Origin: Pseudanabaena sp. lw0831
GTDB taxonomy: Bacteria > Cyanobacteriota > Cyanobacteriia > Pseudanabaenales > Pseudanabaenaceae
DNA: 64,000 bases
Reading direction: 5' to 3'
Assembly: GCF_016584665.1 (NCBI RefSeq)
Contig: NZ_BBJB01000006.1
Location: 1 to 64,000, forward strand
The notes beneath the pieces were generated by a model. That model saw only the letters and a list, made by a program, of their open reading frames with translations, did not search any database and was not told the DNA's origin. A program made the translations under genes and the position numbers. Within the stretch, counting starts at the first letter, position 1. Each line of letters starts with the position of its first letter. Of this stretch, positions 16,258 to 25,794 are shown in pieces.

Positions 16258-17841
16258 ATGATATCAACCGAAATTCAGACCCTAGATCTAAATGCTCCTG
16301 TTACTACCGTGACACTACTCGAAGATCGCGCTCAAGTTCAACGCATGGCGAAGGTAACTTTAACATCAGGACTTTGGCGAGTTCATGTTGCTAAAGTTGC
16401 GCCCATTCTCTCTGATAAGTCCCTTCGTGCCGAATTTAGCGATCGCATATCTGGTGCAAGAGTAAACGATGTACGTGTTCGCCGACGGATGTTAATTAAG
16501 GAATCCGATCGCTCAGGTTTGTTAGAAGAGTTAATGCTTGAATGGCGATCGCAATTCGATCAATACAATGTCCTCACTGAAGATCGCCAACAACTCGAAG
16601 ACCAGTTTCAACAAATCGGCATAATTTTGGGGAAAGCTTTGCAAGAGCTCCCCATTGACGCTGCTTGGGGACAAGTCGATCCCATGGCATGGCGATCGCA
16701 ATTACAGCCACTATTTCAAAAAATGCGGGAAGCTCGTAGCGAAATCCTCAATACTTACCATGCACAGGCGAAGTTGAAATCTGCGATCGAGCGGCTGGTG
16801 AGCCGTATTCAAGCTGAAGCTAGACCCGATCAGATTTTCACAGCGCATCTCGAAGCGGATTTAGCGATCGCGGAAACTGGTGAATATGAACTAGCTTTTG
16901 ATTATGTCGTTCCCAATGCCTTCTGGCGACCCTATCATCAAGCCCAGTTACAGATGAGAGATAAGCAAACGGGAGAAAATTCGCAATTAACCTTCCGTAC
17001 CGATGGTTGCGTTTGGCAAAACACAGGCGAAGACTGGCTAAATGTGGATTTAGTCTTTTCCACCGCTCGTGCGTCCCTTGGCACTGAGCCACCTTTACTT
17101 ACCGATGATTGGCTGAATATCCGCGAAAAAGCTAAGAAGATTGCCGTAGAAATGCGCGATCAAACGGTTAAAACGACGGGGCTAGGTGGAGGAGCAATAC
17201 CAGATGCGATCGATTTACCTGGGGTTGATGATGGCGGAGAAGTGAGAACTCTCCGCGCCCCTAAAAAAGCGAATATTCCCTCCAATGGCAATCCCTATCG
17301 TGTGCCATTATTTCAATTTCAATCCTTAGCTAAGATTGAGTATGTGCTTATACCCGAAATAGCTTTGCAAGTCGTTCTCAAAAGTGAACACACTAATAAT
17401 TCCACATTGCCAATTTTAGCTGGCCCCGTCGATCTAGTGCGGTCTACAGAATATGTCGGGCGAACAACTGTATCTTTTATCGCTCCCCAAGAAAAATTTG
17501 CCCTTGGTTGGGGAACTGATGCAAATATGCGTGTCCAGCGCACCCAGTCACAAAAACGAGAAAAGAATCATCTCACCCAATGGAATACAATTACCAACAC
17601 TGTAAGTATCTTTCTCTCAAATATTGGCGATGAAGCTAGAAAAATCACCATGACTGAGCGAATGCCTGTCTCAGAATTGGAGAAGGTAAAAATTGAAGTA
17701 GTGCAGGATGAAACCAGCGATCGCATCCAACCCGATCTCAACGGTTTTTGCAATTGGAATTTGCATCTCCCACCTTATTCCCAAGCCAAAGTTATCCTAG
17801 TCTACAAAATTGCTGCTGCTCCTGATGTCGAAGGTTTATAA
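16258..17841 (+). CDS. MuiA/DUF4139-family protein, short form
   Basis: 527 residues, a paralogue of the upstream gene and closer to the standard MuiA size. N-terminal VTTVTLLEDRAQVQRMAKVTL matches the family's opening strand motif; a coiled-coil region follows (about 85-200), then DUF4139 (YELAFDYVVPNAFWRPYHQAQL; CVWQNTGEDWLNVDLVFSTA; terminal NLHLPPYSQAKVILVYKI). ATG 3 nt after the upstream stop. The tandem pair suggests two subunits of one complex; this is an inference. Its stop is 2 nt from the stop of the convergent kdpD-like gene, with no room for a terminator. Confidence 0.88.
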   Translation: MISTEIQTLDLNAPVTTVTLLEDRAQVQRMAKVTLTSGLWRVHVAKVAPILSDKSLRAEFSDRISGARVNDVRVRRRMLIKESDRSGLLEELMLEWRSQFDQYNVLTEDRQQLEDQFQQIGIILGKALQELPIDAAWGQVDPMAWRSQLQPLFQKMREARSEILNTYHAQAKLKSAIERLVSRIQAEARPDQIFTAHLEADLAIAETGEYELAFDYVVPNAFWRPYHQAQLQMRDKQTGENSQLTFRTDGCVWQNTGEDWLNVDLVFSTARASLGTEPPLLTDDWLNIREKAKKIAVEMRDQTVKTTGLGGGAIPDAIDLPGVDDGGEVRTLRAPKKANIPSNGNPYRVPLFQFQSLAKIEYVLIPEIALQVVLKSEHTNNSTLPILAGPVDLVRSTEYVGRTTVSFIAPQEKFALGWGTDANMRVQRTQSQKREKNHLTQWNTITNTVSIFLSNIGDEARKITMTERMPVSELEKVKIEVVQDETSDRIQPDLNGFCNWNLHLPPYSQAKVILVYKIAAAPDVEGL

Positions 17842-17843
17842 AT

Positions 17844-18956
17844 TCAAGGATTATCGACAGATCCTGCTTTACTAGTTGAAATAATGTGAATATCCACATT
17901 TTTGAGTACTCGTAAAATCCTTTGCGTGAGCGATCCCTTAAACAAGATTTGCCAGCGTGACTTCTGGCTTTCACCCATCACAATTTGCGTAACTCGATAA
18001 TTTTTTGCCGTATCCACGATCGCATCTAAAGGCTGACTATTTCGCACTCGAATAAAAGTGCCTGCAAACTCTTTGCACAGACGCTCACAGGTTTCAATAT
18101 GTAGACTTTCGGTTTTGGTTAAAAAGCGATCGGGATCATCAACAAATAGAACATAAAGTTGCGCGTGCATATAGCTTGATATCCTTGCTCCTCGGCGTAG
18201 CAATTGAAGAGAATTAGGATAAGTGGAAACACAAACCAAAACTCGTTCGTGAATATTGCAAATGAGATTTGTAGAATAACCTGACTGTTCATGGGCTTCT
18301 AGATCATCCTCGATGTTATCCGCAATTTCCCGCAGGGCTAATTCTCGCAAAGCAATCAAATGGCGACGCTGAAAAAAGTTGTTCAGAGATTGATCGATCT
18401 TCTCAGGTGCGTATATTTTGCCGTCACGCAGACGTTCCTGAAGAGTTTCAGGCGTAACATCAACCACCACCAGTTCATCGGCAGCTTCTAAAACGTGATC
18501 GGGAATGCGTTCGCGCACGATCACTCCCGTAATTTTTGCTACGGTATCATTAAGGCTCTCAATATGTTGAATATTTACAGTGGAATAGACATCAATTCCT
18601 GCTTCGAGCAAGATTTCCACATCTTGATAGCGTTTTTCGCGCTCTGCATTTGGGACGTTGGTATGAGCTAATTCGTCTACTAGAGCTAATTGTGGCTGTC
18701 GCTTGATGATCGCATTAGTATCCATCTCCGTGAGAGTTACTGATTCCATCTTAATCTGTTGGCGTGGGATTAGTTCTAAGCCGATTGCTTTTTCCACAGT
18801 TTCTACGCGATTATGGGTTTCTAATAAACCAATAACCACATCAATTCCTTCAGAACGTAGGCGATGCCCTTCCTCTAGCATCCGATAGGTTTTACCGACA
18901 CCTGGACTCATGCCGATAAATATTTTATGCTTACCGCGCCGATGAGCTTTAATCAT
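17844..18956 (-). CDS. kdpD: Short KdpD (KdpD N-terminal domain plus Usp domain, no histidine kinase)
   Basis: 370 residues. The first about 210 are the KdpD sensor domain with an intact Walker A GMSPGVGKT (15-23) and Walker B-like LALVDELAHTNVPN. A universal-stress-protein domain follows (ERVLVCVSTYPNSLQLLRRGARI; IVMGESQKSRWQILFKGSLTQRIL). The four membrane helices and histidine kinase of full-length KdpD are missing, as in the short KdpD described from Anabaena kdp operons, so this is a normal cyanobacterial form and not a truncation. It probably senses K+ or osmotic state, with an unknown output partner. Its ATG overlaps the stop of the 208-residue ORF upstream (ATGA-type overlap), so translation is coupled. 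Confidence 0.88.
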   Translation of the reverse strand: MIKAHRRGKHKIFIGMSPGVGKTYRMLEEGHRLRSEGIDVVIGLLETHNRVETVEKAIGLELIPRQQIKMESVTLTEMDTNAIIKRQPQLALVDELAHTNVPNAEREKRYQDVEILLEAGIDVYSTVNIQHIESLNDTVAKITGVIVRERIPDHVLEAADELVVVDVTPETLQERLRDGKIYAPEKIDQSLNNFFQRRHLIALRELALREIADNIEDDLEAHEQSGYSTNLICNIHERVLVCVSTYPNSLQLLRRGARISSYMHAQLYVLFVDDPDRFLTKTESLHIETCERLCKEFAGTFIRVRNSQPLDAIVDTAKNYRVTQIVMGESQKSRWQILFKGSLTQRILRVLKNVDIHIISTSKAGSVDNP

Positions 18957-19579
18957 AGTGTCGCGATCGCTAATTTAGATTGCTCAAACATATAGCCAAT
19001 TGCTGTAAAAAGCAGTTTTAGATTTTGGATGGTGTGGATGGTAATTTCTTTTACAAAATAGTTGGTGTCAAGTATAGCAAATTCCCAAATTATGCCGTTA
19101 GATACAATTCCAAAAACAGGGGCGAAATTTGTTTCGTTTTTAGATGTCTGATTAGCTCTACGCGCAGCCATCATGTCAGAAATGCAATCAATCCAAGCGT
19201 CTTCAAAGCTCTCACGTTTGACCCCAATAATGATGAGTCTAGGTTTCTCTAAAAAGATGTTGCCCATAGGCGATCGCTTGGCAATCAAATAATCTGGAAC
19301 TACGAAACGATTATCTCCATAATTAAGTGGTTGATGGCTCCATAAAAGCAAATCTTTTTTGTATAGTTTCCAGACTTCTCTGAGTGTGGGATAGATTAAG
19401 GACTCACAGAGAGCAGATTCCGAGTTTCTATACACGCTTTCACTCAGCGTCAATTTGATCTCAGCTTCAAAGTATTCTAAAACTGGTATTTCCATCATTT
19501 GAATAAAGTTTTGTTCAGAGTAGTTGATATCGAACTCTCCCAGTACTTCATCAACTCTTTTATAGTTTGTGTATGACAT
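18953..19579 (-). CDS. Uncharacterised protein with nuclease-like (PD-(D/E)XK-type) features inside the kdp operon
   Basis: 208 residues, not confidently recognised. It has an acidic alpha-helical N-terminus (VYRNSESALCESLIYPTLREVWK) and then FVVPDYLIAKRS... PRLIIIGVKRESFEDAWIDC. A strand carrying an aspartate, then V-K followed by a helix, is the layout of a PD-(D/E)XK fold, but the canonical E-x-K is replaced by G-V-K, so it may be inactive. The next part, NFAPVFGIVSNGIIWEFAIL, resembles the end of such cyanobacterial proteins and the N-terminal part of type I restriction R subunits. It lies between kdpC and short kdpD, on the same strand, with coupled translation to kdpD. The role in potassium uptake, if any, is unknown. 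Confidence 0.6.
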   Translation of the reverse strand: MSYTNYKRVDEVLGEFDINYSEQNFIQMMEIPVLEYFEAEIKLTLSESVYRNSESALCESLIYPTLREVWKLYKKDLLLWSHQPLNYGDNRFVVPDYLIAKRSPMGNIFLEKPRLIIIGVKRESFEDAWIDCISDMMAARRANQTSKNETNFAPVFGIVSNGIIWEFAILDTNYFVKEITIHTIQNLKLLFTAIGYMFEQSKLAIATL

Positions 19580-19705
19580 ATTTTTGGATGGTTTGAGTGG
19601 CTATACCTTGCTTTTAGTGGTACTGAGTGAACAATAGCTGAGCGAAGTCGAAGCGACAGCTATCTACTTCGCCACAATTTGTATGGTTGGTATAGCTTAT
19701 CGAAA

Positions 19706-20332
19706 TCACAAAGAATCTAAAGCTAAATTTAACTTCAAGACATTTACACCATCTTCGCCAAAGATGCCTAGAAAACGCCCATCAGTATTTTGTTGAATGA
19801 GTGATTCTAGCTTGCTAGGTTCAACTTTGCGGGCTAGGGCTACTCTTTGGATTTGAGCTTTTGCGGCTTCAGGCGCAATGTGTGGATCGAGACTTGAGCC
19901 AGAGGTATAGACTAGATCCGCGACTGGAGGTATCCCCGCTTCTTGAAGACGGTTTAATTCTCCTTTAATTTGTTTGGTTGGATCGGGATCTTTAGTGCCC
20001 TTAATTCGATCTAAGAGTGCAGGATTGCTCGGTGCGAGATTGCTTGCGCCTGAAACGCCTGTCTTGAGAATGCCAGCATCATCTTTCTTGGGATCGGCGG
20101 TACTGTAGCTAGAGGTGCTGGGGCGGCTGTTGAAATATTTGTCGCTGGTAAATGGTTGTCCGATCAGCGCCGAACCGACTACTTGTCCTTGAGCATTACG
20201 GATCAAACTTCCTTTAGCTTGATTTGAGAGAAATGGTAATTGCGCGATCGCTAGCGCTCCCGCAGGATAAATCACGGCGACTAGTACCCAAAGAACTAGG
20301 GTAGCGCGGATGGCTTTGATGATTTCGTTCAT
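19706..20332 (-). CDS. kdpC: Potassium-transporting ATPase subunit KdpC
   Basis: 208 residues. KdpC is the single-pass subunit that stabilises the KdpFABC K+ pump. N-terminal helix ATLVLWVLVAVIYPAGALAIAQ, then the conserved motifs GSLIRNAQGQVVGSALIGQPF, YFNSRPSTSSYST, GASNLAPSNP, PPVADLVYTSGSSLDPHI and RVALARKVEPSKLESLIQQ. All family signatures are intact. It sits after kdpB and the small KdpF/G-like gene. Confidence 0.97.
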   Translation of the reverse strand: MNEIIKAIRATLVLWVLVAVIYPAGALAIAQLPFLSNQAKGSLIRNAQGQVVGSALIGQPFTSDKYFNSRPSTSSYSTADPKKDDAGILKTGVSGASNLAPSNPALLDRIKGTKDPDPTKQIKGELNRLQEAGIPPVADLVYTSGSSLDPHIAPEAAKAQIQRVALARKVEPSKLESLIQQNTDGRFLGIFGEDGVNVLKLNLALDSL

Positions 20333-20364
20333 AGATTTTGGTTAATTAGTAATTCGTAATTAAT

Positions 20365-20628
20365 TTAAAATTTCTCTGGTTGAAACATGACGACAAATAG
20401 ATAAATCGAGAAGCCGACTGTGACGATTCCTAGTAGTCCTAATGCGTAAGCCTGCGTGCGCGTAAAGCTATCAGCATTGGCTGCATAGACGGCGGGAGCA
20501 ACAATCAAATTAAAGCAGAGCAAGAGAAATAGATATTTTGGATATTTCTTTTTGATTGAGAGTTGCCAAAGCCCTTTCAGGTCTTCGATAGAAAAATCGC
20601 TGAAAACATTGGGGAGAGTTTTTTTCAT
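20365..20628 (-). CDS. Small KdpF/KdpG-like subunit of the Kdp ATPase
   Basis: About 87 residues from the preferred ATG at 20628 (an ATT/ATG-in-frame start further upstream at 20658 adds ten residues). Two hydrophobic helices are visible: YLFLLLCFNLIVAPAVYAA and YALGLLGIVTVGFSIYLFVVMFQPEKF. The C-terminal helix with the F-x-P-E-x-F ending matches KdpF. The N-terminal extension is typical of cyanobacteria, where the position between kdpB and kdpC is occupied by a gene named kdpG in Anabaena. It likely stabilises the KdpABC complex. Confidence 0.8.
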   Translation of the reverse strand: MKKTLPNVFSDFSIEDLKGLWQLSIKKKYPKYLFLLLCFNLIVAPAVYAANADSFTRTQAYALGLLGIVTVGFSIYLFVVMFQPEKF

Positions 20629-20756
20629 GGTGATTGGGAAATAAAAAGTCAGAATCACAGATTAGACGGATTCAAGGATTGCGCGGATTTTTAGATACAG
20701 ATTTTTAGAGAGGATCAAGAAAATCCGTGAAATCCAATCATCCGTTTAATCCGCGA

Positions 20757-22862
20757 TCAAATGATGGGTAGCAAAATATCAATGAATTTAATTGCAATAA
20801 ATGGAGCAATTACGCCACCCAAACCGTAAAGCAGAATATTGCGCTGCAAGAGTTGATCGGCAGTGAGAGGTCGGAATTTTACGCCTTTGAGAGCAAGTGG
20901 AATTAAAGCAGGAATGATTAAGGCATTATAAATTAGTGCCGAGAGAATTGCCGATTGGGGACTTTTGAGACCCATCACATTCAATGCACCAATACCTGCG
21001 GCGGCGAAGATCGTGGGAATGATCGCGAAGTATTTGGCGATGTCGTTAGCGATGGAGAAAGTAGTCAACGCGCCTCGTGTAATCAGTAATTGCTTACCGA
21101 TCGCGACTAAATCAATCAACTTAGTCGGATCGCTATCCAAATCCACCATATTTGCGGCTTCTTTAGCGGCTTGTGTGCCTGAGTTCATCGCGACACCGAC
21201 ATTTGCTTGAGCCAATGCAGGAGCGTCATTCGTGCCGTCACCAGTCATTGCAACTAATTTACCTTGAGCCTGTTCACTGCGAATTACTTCGATTTTATCT
21301 TCGGGAGTTGCCTCGGCAATAAAATCATCGACACCTGCTTCTTCAGCAATTACAGAAGCCGTAATTTGGTTGTCACCCGTAAGCATAATCGTGCGAACAC
21401 CCATCCGCCTTAGTTGGTCGAATCGTTCGCGTAATCCTGGCTTGACAATATCTTTGAGATAGATCACACCATGCAAATCACCTCCTAAACTCAAGCCCAA
21501 TGGGGTTCCGCCCAGCTTAGAGACTTTCTCATAGGCGGCTTCAAATTCTGGGGGGATTTCACCCGATCGCGATCGCACAAAGCCTCTGATTGAATCAATA
21601 GCTCCTTTCCGAACTTCAACATTATCAGGTAAATCAGTGCCACTCATGCGAGTACGGGCGGAGAAGTCAACGCCTTTGGCTTGATCGCGATCGAATTTAA
21701 TCACGGCTCCTGATTGTTCAGCTAACTGCACGATAGAGCGACCTTCAGGAGTTTCATCAAAGATACTGGCGGCAAGTGCAACAGTGGCGGTTTCAGCGAG
21801 GCTATGACCATTGACAGGAATAAACTCTTCGGCTAAGCGATTGCCGAGAGTAATCGTGCCAGTTTTGTCGAGAACCAGTGTGTTGATGTCACCACAAGCT
21901 TCAACGGCGCGACCAGAGGTGGCAATCACATTAAACTGTGCGACCCGATCCATACCCGCAATGCCGATCGCACTCAATAAACCGCCAATCGTAGTGGGAA
22001 TTAGCGCCACTAATAAGGAGATTAAAATCGCGATGGTTGTGGGAGTATTTACATAATTAGCGATCGGGGTCATCGTAGCCACGACGATTAAAAACACCTG
22101 TGTTAGTACGGTCAGCAGAACCGTCAAAGCAATTTCGTTAGGTGTTTTCGAGCGTTCGGCTCCTTCCACAAGGGCGATCATGCGATCGATAAATCCTTGC
22201 CCAGGATCAGCCGAAATCTTAATCGTCAATTCATCGGAAACTACGCGAGTACCACCTGTAACCGAACTGGAAATATCCGTTCCTGGTTGTTTGAGGACTG
22301 GAGCCGATTCTCCTGTAATTGCGGATTCATCGACTGAAGCTATGCCAGCAATTACTTCACCATCGGAAGGAACTAGTTCGCCGATTTTCACTTTTACCAA
22401 GTCACCACGGCGCAATTCTGTGGAACTGGTTTCTTGAATTGAACCATCAGGCAAGACTTTACGAGCGATCGTATCAGATCGAGTAGTGCGTAATGAGTCC
22501 GCTTGAGCTTTACCGCGTCCCTCAGCGATCGCCTCGGCAAAGTTGGCGAATAATACTGTAAAAAAGAGAATTACAGTAATCGAACCATTGAGAATGCGTT
22601 CTTGATTGGCATTAGCTTGAACAGTGCCAAATAGATTGGGATCGATAGTAACGAGTAAAGTGACAATCGTACCGACCCAAACCATAAACATGACAGGATT
22701 ACGGACAGCAATGCGGGGATCGAGTTTGACAAAGGCATCCCGAACTGCTCGTTGAAACATTCCATCCATTGACACTTTAGGGGTGTGTCTGCGGGACTCG
22801 CGAGTGCTGCCAAGTTCGCGTTTCTTTTGAGATGACAAATTACTGGTTGTATTGTTGTTCAT
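20757..22862 (-). CDS. kdpB: Potassium-transporting P-type ATPase subunit KdpB
   Basis: 701 residues, the catalytic subunit of the K+ pump. Phosphorylation site Asp332 in [12 protein letters not shown]; actuator TGES in [10 protein letters not shown]; hinge [10 protein letters not shown] and [12 protein letters not shown] of the P-domain; at least six membrane helices. Length and motifs are normal. N-terminal cytoplasmic extension (about 60 residues) resembles cyanobacterial forms. 14 nt separate it from kdpA. Confidence 0.98.
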   Translation of the reverse strand: MNNNTTSNLSSQKKRELGSTRESRRHTPKVSMDGMFQRAVRDAFVKLDPRIAVRNPVMFMVWVGTIVTLLVTIDPNLFGTVQANANQERILNGSITVILFFTVLFANFAEAIAEGRGKAQADSLRTTRSDTIARKVLPDGSIQETSSTELRRGDLVKVKIGELVPSDGEVIAGIASVDESAITGESAPVLKQPGTDISSSVTGGTRVVSDELTIKISADPGQGFIDRMIALVEGAERSKTPNEIALTVLLTVLTQVFLIVVATMTPIANYVNTPTTIAILISLLVALIPTTIGGLLSAIGIAGMDRVAQFNVIATSGRAVEACGDINTLVLDKTGTITLGNRLAEEFIPVNGHSLAETATVALAASIFDETPEGRSIVQLAEQSGAVIKFDRDQAKGVDFSARTRMSGTDLPDNVEVRKGAIDSIRGFVRSRSGEIPPEFEAAYEKVSKLGGTPLGLSLGGDLHGVIYLKDIVKPGLRERFDQLRRMGVRTIMLTGDNQITASVIAEEAGVDDFIAEATPEDKIEVIRSEQAQGKLVAMTGDGTNDAPALAQANVGVAMNSGTQAAKEAANMVDLDSDPTKLIDLVAIGKQLLITRGALTTFSIANDIAKYFAIIPTIFAAAGIGALNVMGLKSPQSAILSALIYNALIIPALIPLALKGVKFRPLTADQLLQRNILLYGLGGVIAPFIAIKFIDILLPII

Positions 22863-22876
22863 AAATTTAATAGATT

Positions 22877-24586
22877 TTAGCCGCCTCTAGCGATCAGAAA
22901 TGCTTCGGCAATTGGACCTAATGCAAGCACGGGAAAGAAAGTTAATGAACCCATCACCAAAATCACGCCTGCGGTGACAGAGGTAAATAGAACTGTATCG
23001 GTGCGAAGCGTACCTGTGGTCATGGCAACTGGTTGCTTGCGGGACATTCCATCGGCTAATAACAGCAAAGCCGTAATTGGTATGAAACGACCACCTAACA
23101 AACTAACGCAGGTACTGAGATTCCACCAGAGTCCTGTTGCGGCGGGTTGGCTATCGGCTAAACCTTCAAAGCCAGAACCATTATTTGCCGCAGCCGAGGC
23201 ATATTCATAAACTACTTGAGAAATTCCATGAAACCCAGGGTTACTAATCCCTGCTAATTGATCTGGGAATGCTAAAGCGATCGCCGCAGGGATGAGAATC
23301 ACAATTGGGTGAATAAGCAGAATCAAGAAACTGGTTAAGACCACTTCATTCTTCTCGATCTTGCGACCTAGAAATTCTGGAGTTCTGCCAACCATCAGCC
23401 CAGTTACAAATACTGCCAAAATCGAGTAGGCAAATAGATAAGCGGTTCCTGTGCCTTGTCCACCCCAAATAATTTGCAGAAAGAGATTGGATAGAGTTAT
23501 AAAACCACCGTTTGGCATAAACGAGTCGTGGAGAGAGTTAACGGCTCCCGTCATCGTTCCAGTTGTTGTCACTGCAAACAGAGCCGACTGCGCCCAACCA
23601 AATCTAACTTCTTTACCCTCTAAGTTGGGACTTTGTGAACCAAGTAAAGAATTCACAAGGGGATTACCCTGATATTCGCCTATTCCTGTAACGATAATGA
23701 AAGCAACATAGAGAATAAACACCATGCCAAACAATAACCAAGCTTGTTTGCGGTTATTAGCAATTATTCCATAAGTATGAATTAGCGCTGTAGGAATCGC
23801 AACCATCGCCAAAGTCTGAAGCAGATTAGAGAAACCACTGGGATTCTCAAAGGGATGGGCGGAGTTAATTGCATAAAATCCACCGCCATTTTCACCTAGT
23901 TGTTTGATGAACTCGAAATGGGCGACAGGTCCAAGGGCGATCGCCTGACTGATATTCGGATCTTCTAAAGTCGGGACAACCACTGGTCCCGCTAAAGTCT
24001 CAGGAACACCTGCGGCAATAAAGGCGATCGTGCCGATAATACTGATTGGTAACAGAATCCGAGTAATTGATTTGGTTAGATCAACGTAGAAATTGCCTAG
24101 CGATCGCCCTGTTAAACCGCGAATAAAGGCGATTCCCACGGCAAGCCCTGTTGCTGCGGAGGTAAAAAACATGAAACCAAGTCCCAGCGTCTGCGAAGCA
24201 TAGCTAAGCGTGGTTTCACCTGAATAATGCTGTTGATCGGTATTCGTAATAAATGAAATCGTGGTATGGAGCGCTGTATCCCAAGTTGGGGCGCTCAGAG
24301 CCGTTGGGTTGAACGGTAAAGCTCCCTGAAACATGATCAGCGAGAATACCAGTATTGACATGGCTAAACTACTGTACAAGACAGCACGAGCATATTGCCA
24401 TCCTGTCATCTGCGTTTCAGGCTTAACTCCACTGAGGTTAAAAAGCAACCTCTCGAATGGGTTTAAAACTGAGTCCAATATTGTCTTTTGTCCTAGAAAC
24501 ACTCGTGCAATGTAGCCGCCAAAGATCGGAGCGATCGCCACAATCAGCACCAGTGTCAGTCCAATTTGTATCCATCCCTGTAGCAT
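22877..24586 (-). CDS. kdpA: Potassium-transporting ATPase subunit KdpA
   Basis: 569 residues, the K+-binding and translocating subunit of the Kdp ATPase. About ten membrane helices with four pore-loop-like repeats, including [47 protein letters not shown] and [13 protein letters not shown]. The selectivity motifs (NGGGF, GTMTG, NNGSGF) are intact. It is the first gene of the operon kdpA-B-F/G-C-ORF-kdpD. Such high-affinity pumps are induced at low K+. Confidence 0.98.
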   Translation of the reverse strand: MLQGWIQIGLTLVLIVAIAPIFGGYIARVFLGQKTILDSVLNPFERLLFNLSGVKPETQMTGWQYARAVLYSSLAMSILVFSLIMFQGALPFNPTALSAPTWDTALHTTISFITNTDQQHYSGETTLSYASQTLGLGFMFFTSAATGLAVGIAFIRGLTGRSLGNFYVDLTKSITRILLPISIIGTIAFIAAGVPETLAGPVVVPTLEDPNISQAIALGPVAHFEFIKQLGENGGGFYAINSAHPFENPSGFSNLLQTLAMVAIPTALIHTYGIIANNRKQAWLLFGMVFILYVAFIIVTGIGEYQGNPLVNSLLGSQSPNLEGKEVRFGWAQSALFAVTTTGTMTGAVNSLHDSFMPNGGFITLSNLFLQIIWGGQGTGTAYLFAYSILAVFVTGLMVGRTPEFLGRKIEKNEVVLTSFLILLIHPIVILIPAAIALAFPDQLAGISNPGFHGISQVVYEYASAAANNGSGFEGLADSQPAATGLWWNLSTCVSLLGGRFIPITALLLLADGMSRKQPVAMTTGTLRTDTVLFTSVTAGVILVMGSLTFFPVLALGPIAEAFLIARGG

Positions 24587-24944
24587 GGTGGAGATTTTTC
24601 CTTTTGAGTCGATAAAACTATCAGGAAACCATTCCTAACAGTCAAATCATCGATCCATTTCCTCCACTTGACAAGGTATATCTTTGCGTTTAGACCGCTC
24701 TTGCTTACTAGCATCTAGATTCTAAGCTTGGCAAAGATTTAGCCGTTTAGACTGCGTTTAGATGATGTTTAGTTGGCGATCGCCTCTTGTATATTGAAAG
24801 GCAAAAGTTTTAGGCTCTATAGGGGTTTCGGGGAAGTCAAACATGATAAATGGCTCAAAGCTTTTAAGGACAGATATGTCAGACATTGAAGACCTCCGAT
24901 GCTAAAAACATTGCCCATCAAGCACTTCGGGCTTTCGAGGTGTA
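24587..24944. promoter_or_regulatory. Kdp upstream region with a conserved CTCCCCGAAACAC segment
   Basis: 358 nt between kdpA and the methyltransferase gene. It should hold the kdp promoter, but I cannot identify one with certainty. The half next to the methyltransferase contains AAGCACTTCGGGC and an imperfect partner around CCCGAAACACTT, probably the terminator of the methyltransferase gene. The run TTACCTCCCCGAAACAC (running into the methyltransferase stop) recurs at about 56095-56111 upstream of the first vWA gene. Confidence 0.4.
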
Positions 24945-25691
24945 TTACCTCCCCGAAACACTTATTGTGTTAAGTACCCAGCGAAAGGCATAGCGCCATT
25001 TGAGCAAGAAATTAATTAATCCTGCGGATTCAGCGATACTTTTTAATTCAGAGGATTTGAATCCGCGCAAAACTGAAAGTGGTGCATCATTGCGAACCAT
25101 TTGCACTGCTGGCAATAGCCTTGTAAGCGCATAGATTCCATAATAGGCAAATGGATGACGATGTAAATCATTAATCAGAATGCCATGCTTCGAGATTCGC
25201 TGCATTGATCGCACAATTTGGACTGCATTCTCATGGGCAAAGTGATGCAAAAACATCGCGGCGATCGCAATATCAAACTCATGGTCAGCATAGGGTAGAG
25301 CCAAAGCATCTGCAACTTCCACTTTAATTTTTGTTTGCAGATCTGCTGGCAATCGCTTTTTTAAAGCTTCACGGGCATAATCCACAGTGACAGGATTAGC
25401 ATCGATCGCCACAATCTCTACATTAATTGCAGGAGATTGAGCCGCAGCCCAACGCACGATGTATTCAGGGAAATCGCCGATACCAGTGCCAATATCGAGA
25501 ATGCGGGTGATTTGATTTGATTGCGATCGCGCTTTTAGAAAAGGCGAGAGAACTTCCATCGTAGTGGCATATCCGCCAAATAGTTGATTGATCGGACGAA
25601 GTTGTTCCAATGCATCGGTGAGGCGTTCATCCTGAATTGAGAAATCATCCATCAATTCATCTTGATTAGTACGGATTTGGAATGAAGGCAT
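24945..25691 (-). CDS. Class I SAM-dependent methyltransferase linked to type III PKS
   Basis: 248 residues with a Rossmann-type methyltransferase core: motif I ILDIGTGIGDFPEYIV, motif II acidic VEIVAIDANPVTV, EVADALALPYADHEFDIAIAAMFLHHF and the post-core NDLHRHPFAYYGI. Methyltransferases of this type with a type III polyketide synthase often form the first two steps of phenolic or pyrone biosynthesis, where the enzyme O- or C-methylates the product. It is 103 nt downstream of the PKS gene on the same strand, with a long palindrome in between. Specificity is not readable. Confidence 0.8.
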   Translation of the reverse strand: MPSFQIRTNQDELMDDFSIQDERLTDALEQLRPINQLFGGYATTMEVLSPFLKARSQSNQITRILDIGTGIGDFPEYIVRWAAAQSPAINVEIVAIDANPVTVDYAREALKKRLPADLQTKIKVEVADALALPYADHEFDIAIAAMFLHHFAHENAVQIVRSMQRISKHGILINDLHRHPFAYYGIYALTRLLPAVQMVRNDAPLSVLRGFKSSELKSIAESAGLINFLLKWRYAFRWVLNTISVSGR

Positions 25692-25733
25692 ATATGTTCC
25701 TAATTGTGTAGATTGATAATGAAGTAGCTTGGA

Positions 25734-25788
25734 AAAACCCTAAAAACTTTACCGCCTGCTGCGCGAGCGGTAAAGTTTTTAGGGTTTT
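25734..25788. repeat. 22-bp perfect palindrome between PKS and methyltransferase genes
   Basis: AAAACCCTAAAAACTTTACCGC (arm 25734-25755) pairs with 25767-25788 around CTGCTGCGCGA. If it terminates, the methyltransferase needs its own promoter; otherwise it is an intra-operon repeat. Confidence 0.75.
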
Positions 25789-25794
25789 ATACAC

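Noticed and set aside
17844-18956. Truncated KdpD pseudogene
   Set aside because: The short KdpD with intact Walker A and Usp domain is the normal cyanobacterial form, and no kinase remnant lies around it.
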